A DNA stretch of 64,000 nucleotides from Yoonia sp. G8-12 (GTDB taxonomy: Bacteria > Pseudomonadota > Alphaproteobacteria > Rhodobacterales > Rhodobacteraceae), in NCBI RefSeq assembly GCF_038443675.1, contig NZ_CP151762.1, positions 1,612,001 to 1,676,000 on the forward strand, read 5' to 3'. Shown piece by piece: positions 28,859 to 37,814 of the stretch (the stretch's first letter is position 1; every line of letters begins with the position of its first letter). Both the position numbers and the translations under genes were made by a program. Below the pieces are notes generated by a model. That model searched no databases and had not been told where the DNA came from. It saw nothing but the letters and a program-made list of their open reading frames with translations.

Positions 28859-29596
28859 CTAGAAGCCAAAGGTAATGCGCCGTGTCAAAACGATGCTGCC
28901 GCTGATCTGATCATCTGACTCCGTGATCGGGCTATCGGCAGCATCTGACCGCAGCTGATCGTACTGCAAGGTGCCGATCACCTCCCAATCATCGTTGATC
29001 GCATAGGTGGCCTCTGCCATAGCACCTGCGCTGATCAGGCCGCCCTGAGCCGTGTAGTCTGTCAGGCTTGCCGCGCCGTCCACGCCAAAATAGGTCTGCG
29101 CGTAGTCATCATCGCCGACCAATAAACGCGGCCCCGCTTTAAATGTGAGTTGATCCGTGGGCCGATAATAGAGGTTGCTTCCCAGCTCGGCGACAAAGGA
29201 TTCGTGCCCGACCACACCATACCGCACCACAGCGAAGACGTCGTAATCAGGCGTCGCGAACTCTAATCCGCCGCCCACCTCAAGCGATGCATCAATGTCT
29301 TCAAGCCCTGCAAGCGCATCAAAGTCGTCCGCGTCACGCGCACCGATAAAACGGAACGAGCCGGTCGCGCCCAGCCCGTAGTCATCGCTGCCGCCAACCG
29401 ACAAGCCTCCGAACTGAAAGCGCTCCAACTGGAACTTTCCGGCCACACCAGCCGCCACATCTTCGCTGCCGAAGTACTCAGGCGCGAAAGACGGCCCGAG
29501 CCCGAAACGGAACGACAGTCCGTTTGCGTTGTCTTGCGCCATGACCGAAGCAGGCGCTGTGACAGCCAAAGCCAAAATGATAAACCGGTGCAACAT
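28859..29596 (-). CDS. MipA/OmpV family outer-membrane protein
   Basis: 245 residues, signal peptide (ILALAVTAPASVMA, cleavage before QDNANG), then alternating beta-strand pattern ending RRITFGF with a terminal Phe, the outer-membrane barrel signature. MipA relatives scaffold murein enzymes; OmpV relatives are porin-like. The role here is not known. It converges on pyrG with a 16-base gap. Confidence 0.85.
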   Translation of the reverse strand: MLHRFIILALAVTAPASVMAQDNANGLSFRFGLGPSFAPEYFGSEDVAAGVAGKFQLERFQFGGLSVGGSDDYGLGATGSFRFIGARDADDFDALAGLEDIDASLEVGGGLEFATPDYDVFAVVRYGVVGHESFVAELGSNLYYRPTDQLTFKAGPRLLVGDDDYAQTYFGVDGAASLTDYTAQGGLISAGAMAEATYAINDDWEVIGTLQYDQLRSDAADSPITESDDQISGSIVLTRRITFGF

Positions 29597-29738
29597 TTAA
29601 ATTCCTTTCGTTGTATTGCCGAAACTAACGCTGCGCGTTCGACAAACAACACACAATCGCGCGATCTGTGCAGCGATGGACAGGCCTACACTGCTGCGCT
29701 AAGCGGTGTCTATCCACAAAAGGACTACGGCGCACCCT

Positions 29739-30529
29739 ATGCTTTCGTACCAGCACATCTATCACGCCGGCAATCTGGCCGATGTTCATAAGCACAGCAT
29801 GCTGGCTTGGGCCCTTGCCTATATGATCCGCAAAGATAAACCGCTGTCTTATCTCGAAACCCACGCCGGTCGCGGGCTTTACGACCTGCAGGATGCCGCC
29901 GCCCTGAAAACGGGCGAAGCAGCCAAGGGAATTGCCCTTGCGCAAGACTGGTTTGCCCCCGATCACCCCTATGCGCAGGTGCTTGCGCGTATTCATGCCA
30001 AATACGGGGGGCAGGCCTACCCCGGATCGCCTCTCATTGCCGCTGAAAGCCTGCGTCATCTCGATACGATCCACCTGTCGGAACTGCACCCACAGGAGTT
30101 TGCCGCGCTGAAGGATAACATGGCCCCCTATGGCGGGATCTTCCGCCAGCAGGACGGCTGGGAAATGGCCATGTCCGTGTGCCCGCCGGACCCAAGACGC
30201 GGGCTTTTGCTGATTGATCCGTCGTATGAGGTAAAATCCGACTACGACACCATTCCGGCGACGATTGCGAAACTGCATCGCAAATGGGGGGTCGGTGTGA
30301 TCATGCTTTGGTATCCGATCCTGACGGATGCGCCACATGAACCGATGATCCGCGCGTTGCAGGCAGCCCTGCCCGAAGGCGTGACGCACGAGGTGCGCTT
30401 TCCCCCGCACGCGAAGGGCACCGGATGGTAGGCTCTGGATTGTTCGTCGTGAATGCGCCTTACGGCTTTGCCGAGGAAGGGCTGCGCCTTTCTGCCCTGT
30501 TTGAAGATAAGCTCAAGGACACTATGTAA
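29739..30529 (+). CDS. rlmJ: 23S rRNA (adenine2030-N6)-methyltransferase, frame break near C terminus
   Basis: The N-terminal 230 residues (start MLSYQHIYHAGNLADVHKHS, motif LETHAGRGLYDL for AdoMet, LLIDPSYEVKSDY as the DPPY-like catalytic motif) read in one frame that stops at 30431. The family tail MVGSGLFVVNAPYGF and the end LSALFEDKL continue in another frame, from 30425 to the stop at 30527-30529. One missing base in the GG at 30423-30424 (ACCGGATG, where ACCGGGATG restores GTGMVGSG) explains it. The enzyme methylates A2030 of 23S rRNA. The ATG at 29739 is chosen over 29706 because relatives begin at MLSYQH. The break may be sequencing error. Confidence 0.85.
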
Positions 30530-30534
30530 AACTT

Positions 30535-30972
30535 ATGTTTCAAGATTTCCTAAGGCGTTTGACCGCCCCCGCACCCAAATCTCTCAATGAAATCGACAGC
30601 CGGCTGGCGCTTGGCGCACTGTTGGTACGCATCGCGCGCACCGATGGTGATTACGCACAGTCCGAGATCAAGCAGATCGATCAGGCCTTGATGGCACGCT
30701 ACAGCCTTTCGGCCACCGATGCGGCCGCATTGCGCGCAGAATGCGAAGAGCTTGAATCCCAAGCCCCCGACACCGTACGCTTTACCCGTGCGATCAAAGA
30801 AGCCGTATCTTACGAAAACCGGCTCAGCGTGATCGAGGCACTTTGGGCGGTTGTGATGGCCGACGGCGTGCGCGAGCACGAAGAAGACAGCATGATGCGC
30901 ATGACAGCATCATTGCTGGGCGTGTCCGATCAGGACAGCCACAGCGCAAGGATCAAGGTCAGCGGCAAGTGA
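30535..30972 (+). CDS. TerB-like family protein
   Basis: 145 residues, all helical by composition, with the TerB-type acidic repeats LLVRIARTDGDYAQSEI and AVVMADGVREHEED, both typical metal-binding loops. Single TerB proteins like this are widespread and not linked to tellurite resistance; no other ter genes are present. It starts 5 bases after the rlmJ frame ends, so cotranscription is likely. Confidence 0.82.
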   Translation: MFQDFLRRLTAPAPKSLNEIDSRLALGALLVRIARTDGDYAQSEIKQIDQALMARYSLSATDAAALRAECEELESQAPDTVRFTRAIKEAVSYENRLSVIEALWAVVMADGVREHEEDSMMRMTASLLGVSDQDSHSARIKVSGK

Positions 30973-31300
30973 TCTCAAGCGCGCTGATACTTTAAACCAG
31001 TGGCGACGTCAGTTCAGGTATTTATGATCCGGCAGAGTGAGAATCGCAGCCCTATTGCGATGTGATTATCGCCGTCGTCACGGTGCTGCCGCAAGAATAT
31101 GCCAAGGCGCTGGGATAGAGAGAGATTATGACAGGGCTGGAAACTGCCGCTAATCTGCTTATCATGCCCAAACGGATGTCAGTTCGCGCTTATCGGACGG
31201 ACAAAATCATGGTAACGCAAGGTCAAGCCGCTCGATAGAGTTGCAAAAGCCAACCAAATAAGCACTAATCCTCCGCGAAATAAGAAAAAGTTGCGCGCCT
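30973..31300. other. 328-base gap without a supported gene
   Basis: No open frame of useful length. A short stretch ending at 31118 reads YCDVIIAVVTVLPQEYAKALG before a stop and looks like a protein C terminus without a body, possibly a gene remnant. The last ~60 bases before the ABC gene are AT-rich (CCAAATAAGCACTAATC, AAATAAGAAAAAG) and probably contain its promoter. Confidence 0.4.
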
Positions 31301-32074
31301 GTGAACACATCCGCCCCTGTCATCGAAATCCGGAACCTGCACAAAGCCTATGGCGATCTGGAGGTATTGAAAGGCGTCGATATCATCGCACCGGCGGGGC
31401 ATGTGGTTTCATTGATCGGATCGTCCGGCTCGGGCAAATCAACCCTTCTGCGCTGTGCCAACCTGCTCGAAGACAGCCAGCAGGGAGATGTGATATTCTG
31501 CGGTGAACCTGTGATCTGGAAAGGCACCGGCGCACGGCGGCATCCCGGTGATCACGCCCAGATGATCCGCATTCGCACCAATCTGTCGATGGTGTTCCAG
31601 CAGTTCAACCTCTGGGCACATATGACAATCCTGCAAAACGTGATGGAGGCCCCTTTGACCGTGCTCAAGCGCGACAAAGCCGAGGTCGAGTCTGCAGCGC
31701 GCAAGTATCTGGACAAAGTAGGCATCGGCGACAAATGCGATGCTTTTCCTGCCATGCTGTCTGGTGGGCAACAACAACGGGCCGCGATTGCGCGCGCCCT
31801 GTGTATGGAACCCAAGGCGCTGCTCTTTGATGAGCCGACAAGCGCGTTGGACCCTGAACTTGAGCAGGAAGTCGTGAAAGTGATCAAGGATCTGGCCGCG
31901 GAAGGGCGCACCATGATCATCGTCACCCATGACATGCGACTGGCCGCTGATGTCAGCGACCATGTCGTGTTTCTGCACCAAGGCAAAATCGAAGAGCAAG
32001 GCGCACCTGCCGAACTTTTCGGCAATCCAAAGACCGAACGGCTGCAGGGGTTTCTGTCAGCCACGGTTTCTTAA
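31301..32074 (+). CDS. Polar amino acid ABC transporter ATPase (HisP/OccP type)
   Basis: 257 residues with Walker A GSSGSGKSTLLRC, signature LSGGQQQRAAIARAL, Walker B ALLFDEPTSALDPEL and the switch His in IVTHDMR. The insertion after Walker A (WKGTGARRHPGDHAQMIRIRT) is typical of HisP/OccP-type importers. Start GTG at 31301 with weak ribosome site. The periplasmic binding protein follows; the two permease genes come after an inverted oxidoreductase gene. Confidence 0.93.
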   Translation: MNTSAPVIEIRNLHKAYGDLEVLKGVDIIAPAGHVVSLIGSSGSGKSTLLRCANLLEDSQQGDVIFCGEPVIWKGTGARRHPGDHAQMIRIRTNLSMVFQQFNLWAHMTILQNVMEAPLTVLKRDKAEVESAARKYLDKVGIGDKCDAFPAMLSGGQQQRAAIARALCMEPKALLFDEPTSALDPELEQEVVKVIKDLAAEGRTMIIVTHDMRLAADVSDHVVFLHQGKIEEQGAPAELFGNPKTERLQGFLSATVS

Positions 32075-32098
32075 CCTCATCACATCGGGAGAAAATTG

Positions 32099-32821
32099 AT
32101 GAAAAACCTTATCCTGACCACGGCTGCATTCGCCATCGCAGGTTCTATGACATTCGCAGACGGCCACTCTGTCGTGCGTATGGGCACCGAGGGTGCCTAC
32201 CCTCCGTACAACTTCCTCAACGACGATGGTGAAGTTGACGGCTTTGAGCGCGTCTTGGGTGACGAGCTTTGCGCGCGCGCCGAGCTGACCTGCGAGTGGG
32301 TCACAAACGAATGGGACAGCATTATCCCCAACCTCGTGTCCGGCAACTATGATGTTATCATCGCTGGCATGTCGATCACCGACGAGCGCGATGAAGTCAT
32401 CGACTTTTCCGACAACTACACACAGCCCGATCCTTCCGCCTATCTGGTGACATCCGCGGATGTCGATCTGGCCACTGCCGTTATCGCAGCACAGACCGGC
32501 ACAATTCAGGCCGCTTTCGTTGCTGGCACAGGCGCAACCCTGCTGGAATTCGCAACACCGGATGAAACTGTTGCAGCCGTGAAAAGCGGCGAAGCTGACG
32601 CCGTTCTTGCGGACAAAGCATACCTAGCGCCCATCGCGGAATCTGATGCGGAAGTTATGCTTCTGGAGCAAGAAGAGCTGATCGGTGGTGGCATTGGCCT
32701 TGGCCTGCGTGAAAGCGACGGTGAGCTGCGTGATACGTTCAACGCGGCCATCGCGTCCATGAAAGCAGACGGATCTTTGAACGCTTTGATCGCCGAATGG
32801 GGCGTGGGCGAGCAGTTCTAA
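32099..32821 (+). CDS. Periplasmic amino-acid binding protein (ABC)
   Basis: 240 residues, signal peptide ending SMTFADG, then VRMGTEGAYPPYNFLNDDGEVDGFE, the family 3 solute-binding signature, and ISITDER-like MSITDERDEVIDFSDNY. It captures a cationic or polar amino acid (or opine/polyamine-like amine) for the ABC system at 31301-35760. GGGAG lies 7 bases before ATG 32099. Confidence 0.92.
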   Translation: MKNLILTTAAFAIAGSMTFADGHSVVRMGTEGAYPPYNFLNDDGEVDGFERVLGDELCARAELTCEWVTNEWDSIIPNLVSGNYDVIIAGMSITDERDEVIDFSDNYTQPDPSAYLVTSADVDLATAVIAAQTGTIQAAFVAGTGATLLEFATPDETVAAVKSGEADAVLADKAYLAPIAESDAEVMLLEQEELIGGGIGLGLRESDGELRDTFNAAIASMKADGSLNALIAEWGVGEQF

Positions 32822-32841
32822 GCCGCCTTACAAGACACGAC

Positions 32842-32870
32842 AAAGGGTCGCCGGATTGGCGGCCCTTTTT
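32842..32870. terminator. Terminator after the binding protein
   Basis: Stem AAAGGGTCGCC/GGCGGCCCTTT with one mismatch, followed by T5. It sits 2 bases before the stop of the convergent oxidoreductase gene, so it may serve both strands. Confidence 0.82.
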
Positions 32871-32871
32871 C

Positions 32872-33954
32872 TTATGCCATGGCAAACCGTTGCGGGCGGT
32901 AAGGGGCCAACATCGCGGCATCCGCGTTATCCAGACGGCCCGCCATATCTTTGGCAATCAGCTCTGCAATGATCGGCCCCAGCGTGATGCCCGAATGCAG
33001 AACCGCAACATAGACACCCTCGGCCACCGCGCCCACGACAGGCAAACCATCCTGCGGAACGGGCCGTTCGGCGCGGATCACCTGAGACCATTGCGCATCG
33101 TGCAAACCGTGGCAGATGCCCCGCAACCGTTTGATCGCCGCGTCTGCCGCATCTTGCGGTGTTTGCGTCAAGGTTTCCGCATCATCCCCTTGGTGCCCTA
33201 CCGAAACTGGCATCAAGATTTGACCTGACGGTTCCTGTCTGATCTCGCCGTACGGCGTGGCCAGAATATGATGCAACAGCCTTTCTTGTCGATTGGTCCG
33301 CAAAATATAGGCCGGGCGCGACACCAGCGGGATCGTGCAATCAATCCCACGCGCCAGCGCCGATGTGCCGGTGCCTGCGGCGATAATCACCTGATCCGCA
33401 GGCATCAGGCCTTGCGCCGTCACAACCCCTACCCCACGGCCATTGCGCATCTCGATGGCGGTGACTGCTACGTTGCTGATCAGCCGCGCACCTGCATCCT
33501 GCGCTGCCGTCAAAAACGCCCGCGCCAGAACAGCAGAGGATGCCGCCCCCTCGCTTGGAAAGAGCAGCGCCTGTTGCGGTGCCGTCTTCAACGCCGGTTC
33601 GCGTGCGTTGATTTCCAGACCGGTCAAAAGTTCCACGGGATAATCAAAGCCGCGCAACCGTGTGTATGTCTCTTCCATAGCGGCCTCGGACATGTCCCAG
33701 CACAAACACCCCTGCCACTTCACAGGGGCCGCGACGCCCTTCAACACGCGGTGCCACGCCTGAATACCCGCCGCACGCAGGTGATGGTGGTCGTCATCAA
33801 GATAAAAGCTCGCGTTGATCCAGCCAAAGGCCGCACTTGTCGCGTCCGGCGCGCCGCCCGAGACAACCGTAACGCGATGCCCTGCCGTTGCCAGTTGCAG
33901 GGCCGTCGCCGCACCGATGATACCAGCGCCCACAATAATGACAGACTGTCCCAT
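32872..33954 (-). CDS. FAD-dependent amino-acid/amine oxidoreductase (DadA-like)
   Basis: 360 residues. N-terminal FAD dinucleotide loop VIIVGAGIIGAATALQLA, second part VIIAAGTGTSAL, and C-terminal GVYVAVLHSGITLGPI, as in D-amino-acid dehydrogenases and glycine-oxidase-like DAO enzymes. The ATG at 33954 is preferred because AGGAAGAG is 9 bases upstream. It lies inverted between the binding-protein and permease genes of one ABC system, so it probably acts on an imported amine or amino acid; the substrate is not readable. Confidence 0.88.
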   Translation of the reverse strand: MGQSVIIVGAGIIGAATALQLATAGHRVTVVSGGAPDATSAAFGWINASFYLDDDHHHLRAAGIQAWHRVLKGVAAPVKWQGCLCWDMSEAAMEETYTRLRGFDYPVELLTGLEINAREPALKTAPQQALLFPSEGAASSAVLARAFLTAAQDAGARLISNVAVTAIEMRNGRGVGVVTAQGLMPADQVIIAAGTGTSALARGIDCTIPLVSRPAYILRTNRQERLLHHILATPYGEIRQEPSGQILMPVSVGHQGDDAETLTQTPQDAADAAIKRLRGICHGLHDAQWSQVIRAERPVPQDGLPVVGAVAEGVYVAVLHSGITLGPIIAELIAKDMAGRLDNADAAMLAPYRPQRFAMA

Positions 33955-34069
33955 TTTTGGCATCTCTTCCTATTAAGTGCCCCGATAGCGCCGCGTAATT
34001 GGCCGCCACGCGTTGACTTGCCGCGGCAATTGTTGGACGGATTAACGACCCGACGCAATAAGACGATTG

Positions 34070-34957
34070 ATGTTCAGTTACTGCACAGACCCAGCCACGC
34101 TTGAAGGCCTCCAATGGCTTAGCTGCTACCTGACCACAGGCAAGCACATGTCGATGTACTACGCCTTTGGCACGGTGCTGCTTTTGCTGGCGATTACGGC
34201 CCCCACGGCGCTGGCTTTCGGCTTTGCAGGCGCATCAGCCGCACGCAGCACTGTGGCCCCGTTCCGCTGGTTCGGCAAAACCTATATCGCGGTTGTCCGC
34301 GGCATCCCCGACATCGCGTTTTTCCTGTTCTTCGTCATCGCGCTGGATCAGGCGTTCGAATACATCCGCCACCGCATTAAATGTCCCGACTGGACCGAGC
34401 CTGTACGCCAGGGCAATGATTTCATCGTCTGTACCGCCGCGAAATTGCCCTTAGGCAACGCGCCTCAATGGGTGCATGAAACCTACGGCTTCATGCTGGC
34501 GGTTTTGACCTTTGCCATCGTGTTTGGCGCGTTCGCCGCCAACGTCCTGTTTGGGGCCATGCGCGCGGTGCCCCACGGCCAGCTTGAAACAGCCGAGGCC
34601 TACGGCATGAGCCGCCGCCAGACCTTCTGGCGCGTGCTGGTCCCGCAAATGTGGGTTTATGCGCTGCCCGGTCTGTCGAACCTGTGGATGGTGCTGATCA
34701 AGGCCACCCCGCTTTTGTTCCTGCTCGGTGTCGAAGACATCGTCTATTGGGCGCGCGAATTGGGCGGGGCCAAGCAGCCGCAGTTCACCGACTACCCACA
34801 CCCCGATTGGCGGATGTGGTATTTTGGAGCGCTGCTGGTCTTCTACCTGTGTTTCACGAAAGTCTCTGAGGTCGTACTGGACCGGATCATGGCCAAACTG
34901 ACCCATGGCCAGGCGACGACAGCCGGTGAACGCCAGCGAAAGGCGGCCGCAGCATGA
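34070..34957 (+). CDS. Amino acid ABC transporter permease 1 (HisQ/OccQ type)
   Basis: 295 residues. Membrane segments around VLLLLAITAPTALAF and GFMLAVLTFAIVFGAFAANVLFG; the EAA loop reads ETAEAYGMSRRQTFWRVLVPQ, which docks the ATPase. It carries a longer periplasmic insert (HRIKCPDWTEPVRQ) with two Cys than most HisQ proteins. ATG at 34070 (TTG at 34067 possible). It overlaps the second permease by 4 bases. Confidence 0.9.
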   Translation: MFSYCTDPATLEGLQWLSCYLTTGKHMSMYYAFGTVLLLLAITAPTALAFGFAGASAARSTVAPFRWFGKTYIAVVRGIPDIAFFLFFVIALDQAFEYIRHRIKCPDWTEPVRQGNDFIVCTAAKLPLGNAPQWVHETYGFMLAVLTFAIVFGAFAANVLFGAMRAVPHGQLETAEAYGMSRRQTFWRVLVPQMWVYALPGLSNLWMVLIKATPLLFLLGVEDIVYWARELGGAKQPQFTDYPHPDWRMWYFGALLVFYLCFTKVSEVVLDRIMAKLTHGQATTAGERQRKAAAA

Positions 34958-35760
34958 GTTGTTGGGAAACCATCGCAGACTACGCCCTGCGCAGCCAAGG
35001 CATAGGCGAGCGTTTGCTGCCGCGCAGTGATTTTACGCTGTGCCAGCAGTTCACCCTGATCGGCTCTGGGATGATCTGGAACATCTATTTTGGTGTGCTC
35101 GCCCTGTGCATGGGCTTCTTTCTGGCGGCCGCCGTGGCGATGGGCAAGGCCGCGCAAAACCCGCTGTTCCGCAAGCCTGCGGAATGGTTCATCTTTCTGT
35201 TCCGTGGCTCGCCGCTTTTTATCCAGTTCTTCTTTGCCTATTTCGTGTTTCTCAGCCTCAAGAACGTCAGCCCCTTCTTTGATCCGCTGACCTCGGCTTG
35301 GGCAGGCGCGTTGGTGGTTCTTTTCCTGAATACCGCCGCTTATTCGGGCGAGATTTTCTATGGCGCGCTGCAATCCATTCCCAAGGGCGATATCGAAGCG
35401 GCAGACGCCTACGGCCTTTCAGGGTGGACCCGCTTTCGCCGTGTGATCTGGCCCACGATGCTGCGGCTGGCGTGGCCTGCCTATACCAATGAGGCGATCT
35501 TCTTGTTTCACGCCACAACGCTTGTGTTTTTCTCGGGCTTTCCGGCCACACAACAGCGCGGCGATGCGCTTTATTACGCCAACTATTTTGCAGACAAGAC
35601 CTTCAACCCCTTCGTCCCCTACCCGATCCTGGCTGGGTATTTCATTGTCCTGACACTGGTTGTCATCAGCATTTTCGGACTGGTGAACAACCGTCTGAAC
35701 CGGCACCTGCCGCAAGACGTGCGCAAGAAAATCAAAGTAAGGCCGCAGATCATCCGATGA
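34954..35760 (+). CDS. Amino acid ABC transporter permease 2 (HisM/OccM type)
   Basis: 268 residues. Segments include NIYFGVLALCMGFFLAAAVA and the FLFRGSPLFIQFFFAYF core; the EAA loop is DIEAADAYGLSGWTRFRRVIW. Forms the heterodimeric channel with permease 1. ATGA overlaps join it to permease 1 and to the following ligase gene, so import and metabolism are translationally coupled. Confidence 0.92.
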   Translation: MSCWETIADYALRSQGIGERLLPRSDFTLCQQFTLIGSGMIWNIYFGVLALCMGFFLAAAVAMGKAAQNPLFRKPAEWFIFLFRGSPLFIQFFFAYFVFLSLKNVSPFFDPLTSAWAGALVVLFLNTAAYSGEIFYGALQSIPKGDIEAADAYGLSGWTRFRRVIWPTMLRLAWPAYTNEAIFLFHATTLVFFSGFPATQQRGDALYYANYFADKTFNPFVPYPILAGYFIVLTLVVISIFGLVNNRLNRHLPQDVRKKIKVRPQIIR

Positions 35761-37088
35761 GCTGGCTCGACGATCACCCTGAAATTCTGAACCTTCGCTG
35801 CGGTGCCGCCGATCTGAATGGCCAGGCGCGTGGCAAACGCATGCCGCGCCGCTTTGCTGAGAAACTCGAAAAAGACGGAACGCGCTTTCCGCTTTCGGCG
35901 ATCAATCTGGATATCTGGGGCGAGGATATCGACGACAGCCCGCTGGTCTTTGAAACCGGCGACGCCGACGGCCTGCTGTTGCCGACGGAACGCGGGTATG
36001 TCCCGATGCCTTGGTTGCGCGCGCCTTCTGCCATATTGCCGCTTTGGGCGTTCCATGATGACGGCACGCCCTTCTCTGGTGATCCGCGCCACGCGCTGGC
36101 CCGTGTTCTGAAGCGCTACAAAGAACACGGCCTCACACCCGTCGCTGCGACCGAGATGGAATTCTATCTGGTGGATGACAGCGGCAAGGAAATCCAGCAG
36201 CCAAAGTCACCGCGCTCCGGCAAACGGCGTGCGGGCGCGGAAATCCTGTCGCTGCGCGCACTCGACGCCTTTGATGAGTTCTTTAACGAGCTTTACGAAG
36301 CCTGCGAGATTATGAACATTCCCGCAGAGGCCGCAATTTCCGAAGGCGGCATCGGCCAGTTCGAGGTCAACCTTGAACACGTACCCGATGCGCTGAAGGC
36401 GGCGGATGATGCGTGGCTTTTCAAGATGCTCGTGCGCGGCCTTGCGCGCAACCACGGCATGGCCGCGAGCTTTATGGCCAAACCCTATGATGACTATGCA
36501 GGCAACGGACTGCACACCCATTTCTCGGTATTGGACAAAGATGGCAATAACATTTTCGCCAATGATACCTTTGAAGGCACGCCCTTGTTGCAAAACGCCA
36601 TCGCAGGTTGTCTGGCAGGTATTCCCGATCTGGCGTTGATTTTTGCGCCGCATGGCAACAGCTATGAACGGCTGGTGCCGGGGGCGCATGCGCCGACAAG
36701 CATCTGTTGGGCCTATGACAACCGCACTGCCACCGTGCGCGTGCCAGGCGGCAGCTTTGGCGCACGGCGGATTGAACACCGCCTTGCCGGTGGCGATGTG
36801 AACCCCTATCTGTTTCTTGCAGCGGTGCTTGGCTCTGCTTTAGTAGGGATTGAGGATGGTATGACACCCCCTGCCCCGATTACGGGCAACGCCTATGACC
36901 AAAAGCTGCCGCAGGTGCCGAGCACCTGGAATGACGCAATTGATAAGTTTGAACAAAGCACGCTGGCCCGCCGCATTTTCGATCCGCAGCTCGTGGATAA
37001 TCTGGTCCGCACCAAACGGCAGGAAATGCAGTATTTTGCGGAAATGACCCCCGAAGAACAACTCGACCATTATCTTGATCTCGTCTAA
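35757..37088 (+). CDS. Glutamine-synthetase-family ligase, PuuA-like
   Basis: 443 residues. GS family features: ATEMEFYLVDD (metal Glu), GIGQFEVNLEH, GNGLHTHFSV (His of the metal site) and the glutamate-site block NSYERLVPGAHAPTSICWA followed by RIEHRLAGGDVNPYL. It lacks the adenylylation loop of GlnA and matches the gamma-glutamylamine synthetase branch (PuuA/GlnT-like), which attaches glutamate to an amine such as putrescine. Context with an amidotransferase and a FAD oxidase supports this; the actual amine is not known. Confidence 0.88.
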   Translation: MSWLDDHPEILNLRCGAADLNGQARGKRMPRRFAEKLEKDGTRFPLSAINLDIWGEDIDDSPLVFETGDADGLLLPTERGYVPMPWLRAPSAILPLWAFHDDGTPFSGDPRHALARVLKRYKEHGLTPVAATEMEFYLVDDSGKEIQQPKSPRSGKRRAGAEILSLRALDAFDEFFNELYEACEIMNIPAEAAISEGGIGQFEVNLEHVPDALKAADDAWLFKMLVRGLARNHGMAASFMAKPYDDYAGNGLHTHFSVLDKDGNNIFANDTFEGTPLLQNAIAGCLAGIPDLALIFAPHGNSYERLVPGAHAPTSICWAYDNRTATVRVPGGSFGARRIEHRLAGGDVNPYLFLAAVLGSALVGIEDGMTPPAPITGNAYDQKLPQVPSTWNDAIDKFEQSTLARRIFDPQLVDNLVRTKRQEMQYFAEMTPEEQLDHYLDLV

Positions 37089-37121
37089 TTCTGTCCCCAC
37101 CAAAAGGTTTGAGGTCCACCC

Positions 37122-37805
37122 ATGAAGATCGGCATTTTGCAAACGGGCCACGCGCCGGACGAGCTACTGCCAACAAGCGGCGATTATGACAGGCTTTTCC
37201 AACAACTTCTGGCCGGGCATGGTTTTACTTTCGCCACCTATAACGTTGTCGATATGGAATTCCCCGAAAGCATCACCGCGTGCGACGGTTGGCTGATTAC
37301 GGGCTCCAAACACGGCGCCTATGAGGACCTGCCGTTCATCGCACCGCTCGAGGCCTTTATTCGCGATGTCTATGCGGCTGACATTCCCTTGGTGGGGATC
37401 TGCTTTGGTCACCAGATTGTTGCGCAAGCGCTCGGTGGCAAGGTCGAGAAGTTCGCGGGTGGCTGGGCCGTTGGGCGTCAGACCTACGATTGGAACGGTG
37501 AGCAAGTCGCGCTGAATGCATGGCATCAGGATCAGGTTGTCACATTGCCCGCAGATGCGCAGATCATCGCCAGCAACGATTTCTGTGCGGCTGCCGCGCT
37601 GGTCTATGGCAAGCACATCTTCACCACACAGCCGCATCCGGAATTCAGTGCAGAGTTTATCGCTGGATTGGCCCAGCATCGCGGGACCGGCGTTGTGCCT
37701 GATCCGCAACTGGCACAGGCCCGCGAAAATCTGGACATGCCCATCGACGACGGGCATATCGCAGACCAGATCGCACGTTTCTTCAAAGACCGCACTGTTG
37801 CCTAG
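37122..37805 (+). CDS. Class I glutamine amidotransferase-like hydrolase
   Basis: 227 residues with the Cys nucleophile in LVGICFGHQIVAQALGG, the His in TTQPHPEFSAEF with its Glu partner two residues on, and a WLITGSKHGAYED oxyanion region. These stand-alone proteins (GMP-synthase-like) occur with GS-like ligases and may hydrolyse gamma-glutamyl amides, as PuuD does. AAAGG...AGG region precedes the ATG. The role is inferred from context. Confidence 0.85.
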   Translation: MKIGILQTGHAPDELLPTSGDYDRLFQQLLAGHGFTFATYNVVDMEFPESITACDGWLITGSKHGAYEDLPFIAPLEAFIRDVYAADIPLVGICFGHQIVAQALGGKVEKFAGGWAVGRQTYDWNGEQVALNAWHQDQVVTLPADAQIIASNDFCAAAALVYGKHIFTTQPHPEFSAEFIAGLAQHRGTGVVPDPQLAQARENLDMPIDDGHIADQIARFFKDRTVA

Positions 37806-37814
37806 CCCCACGGC

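Noticed and set aside
30535..30972. Tellurite resistance
   Set aside because: Single TerB domain without terC/D/E; name reflects fold only.
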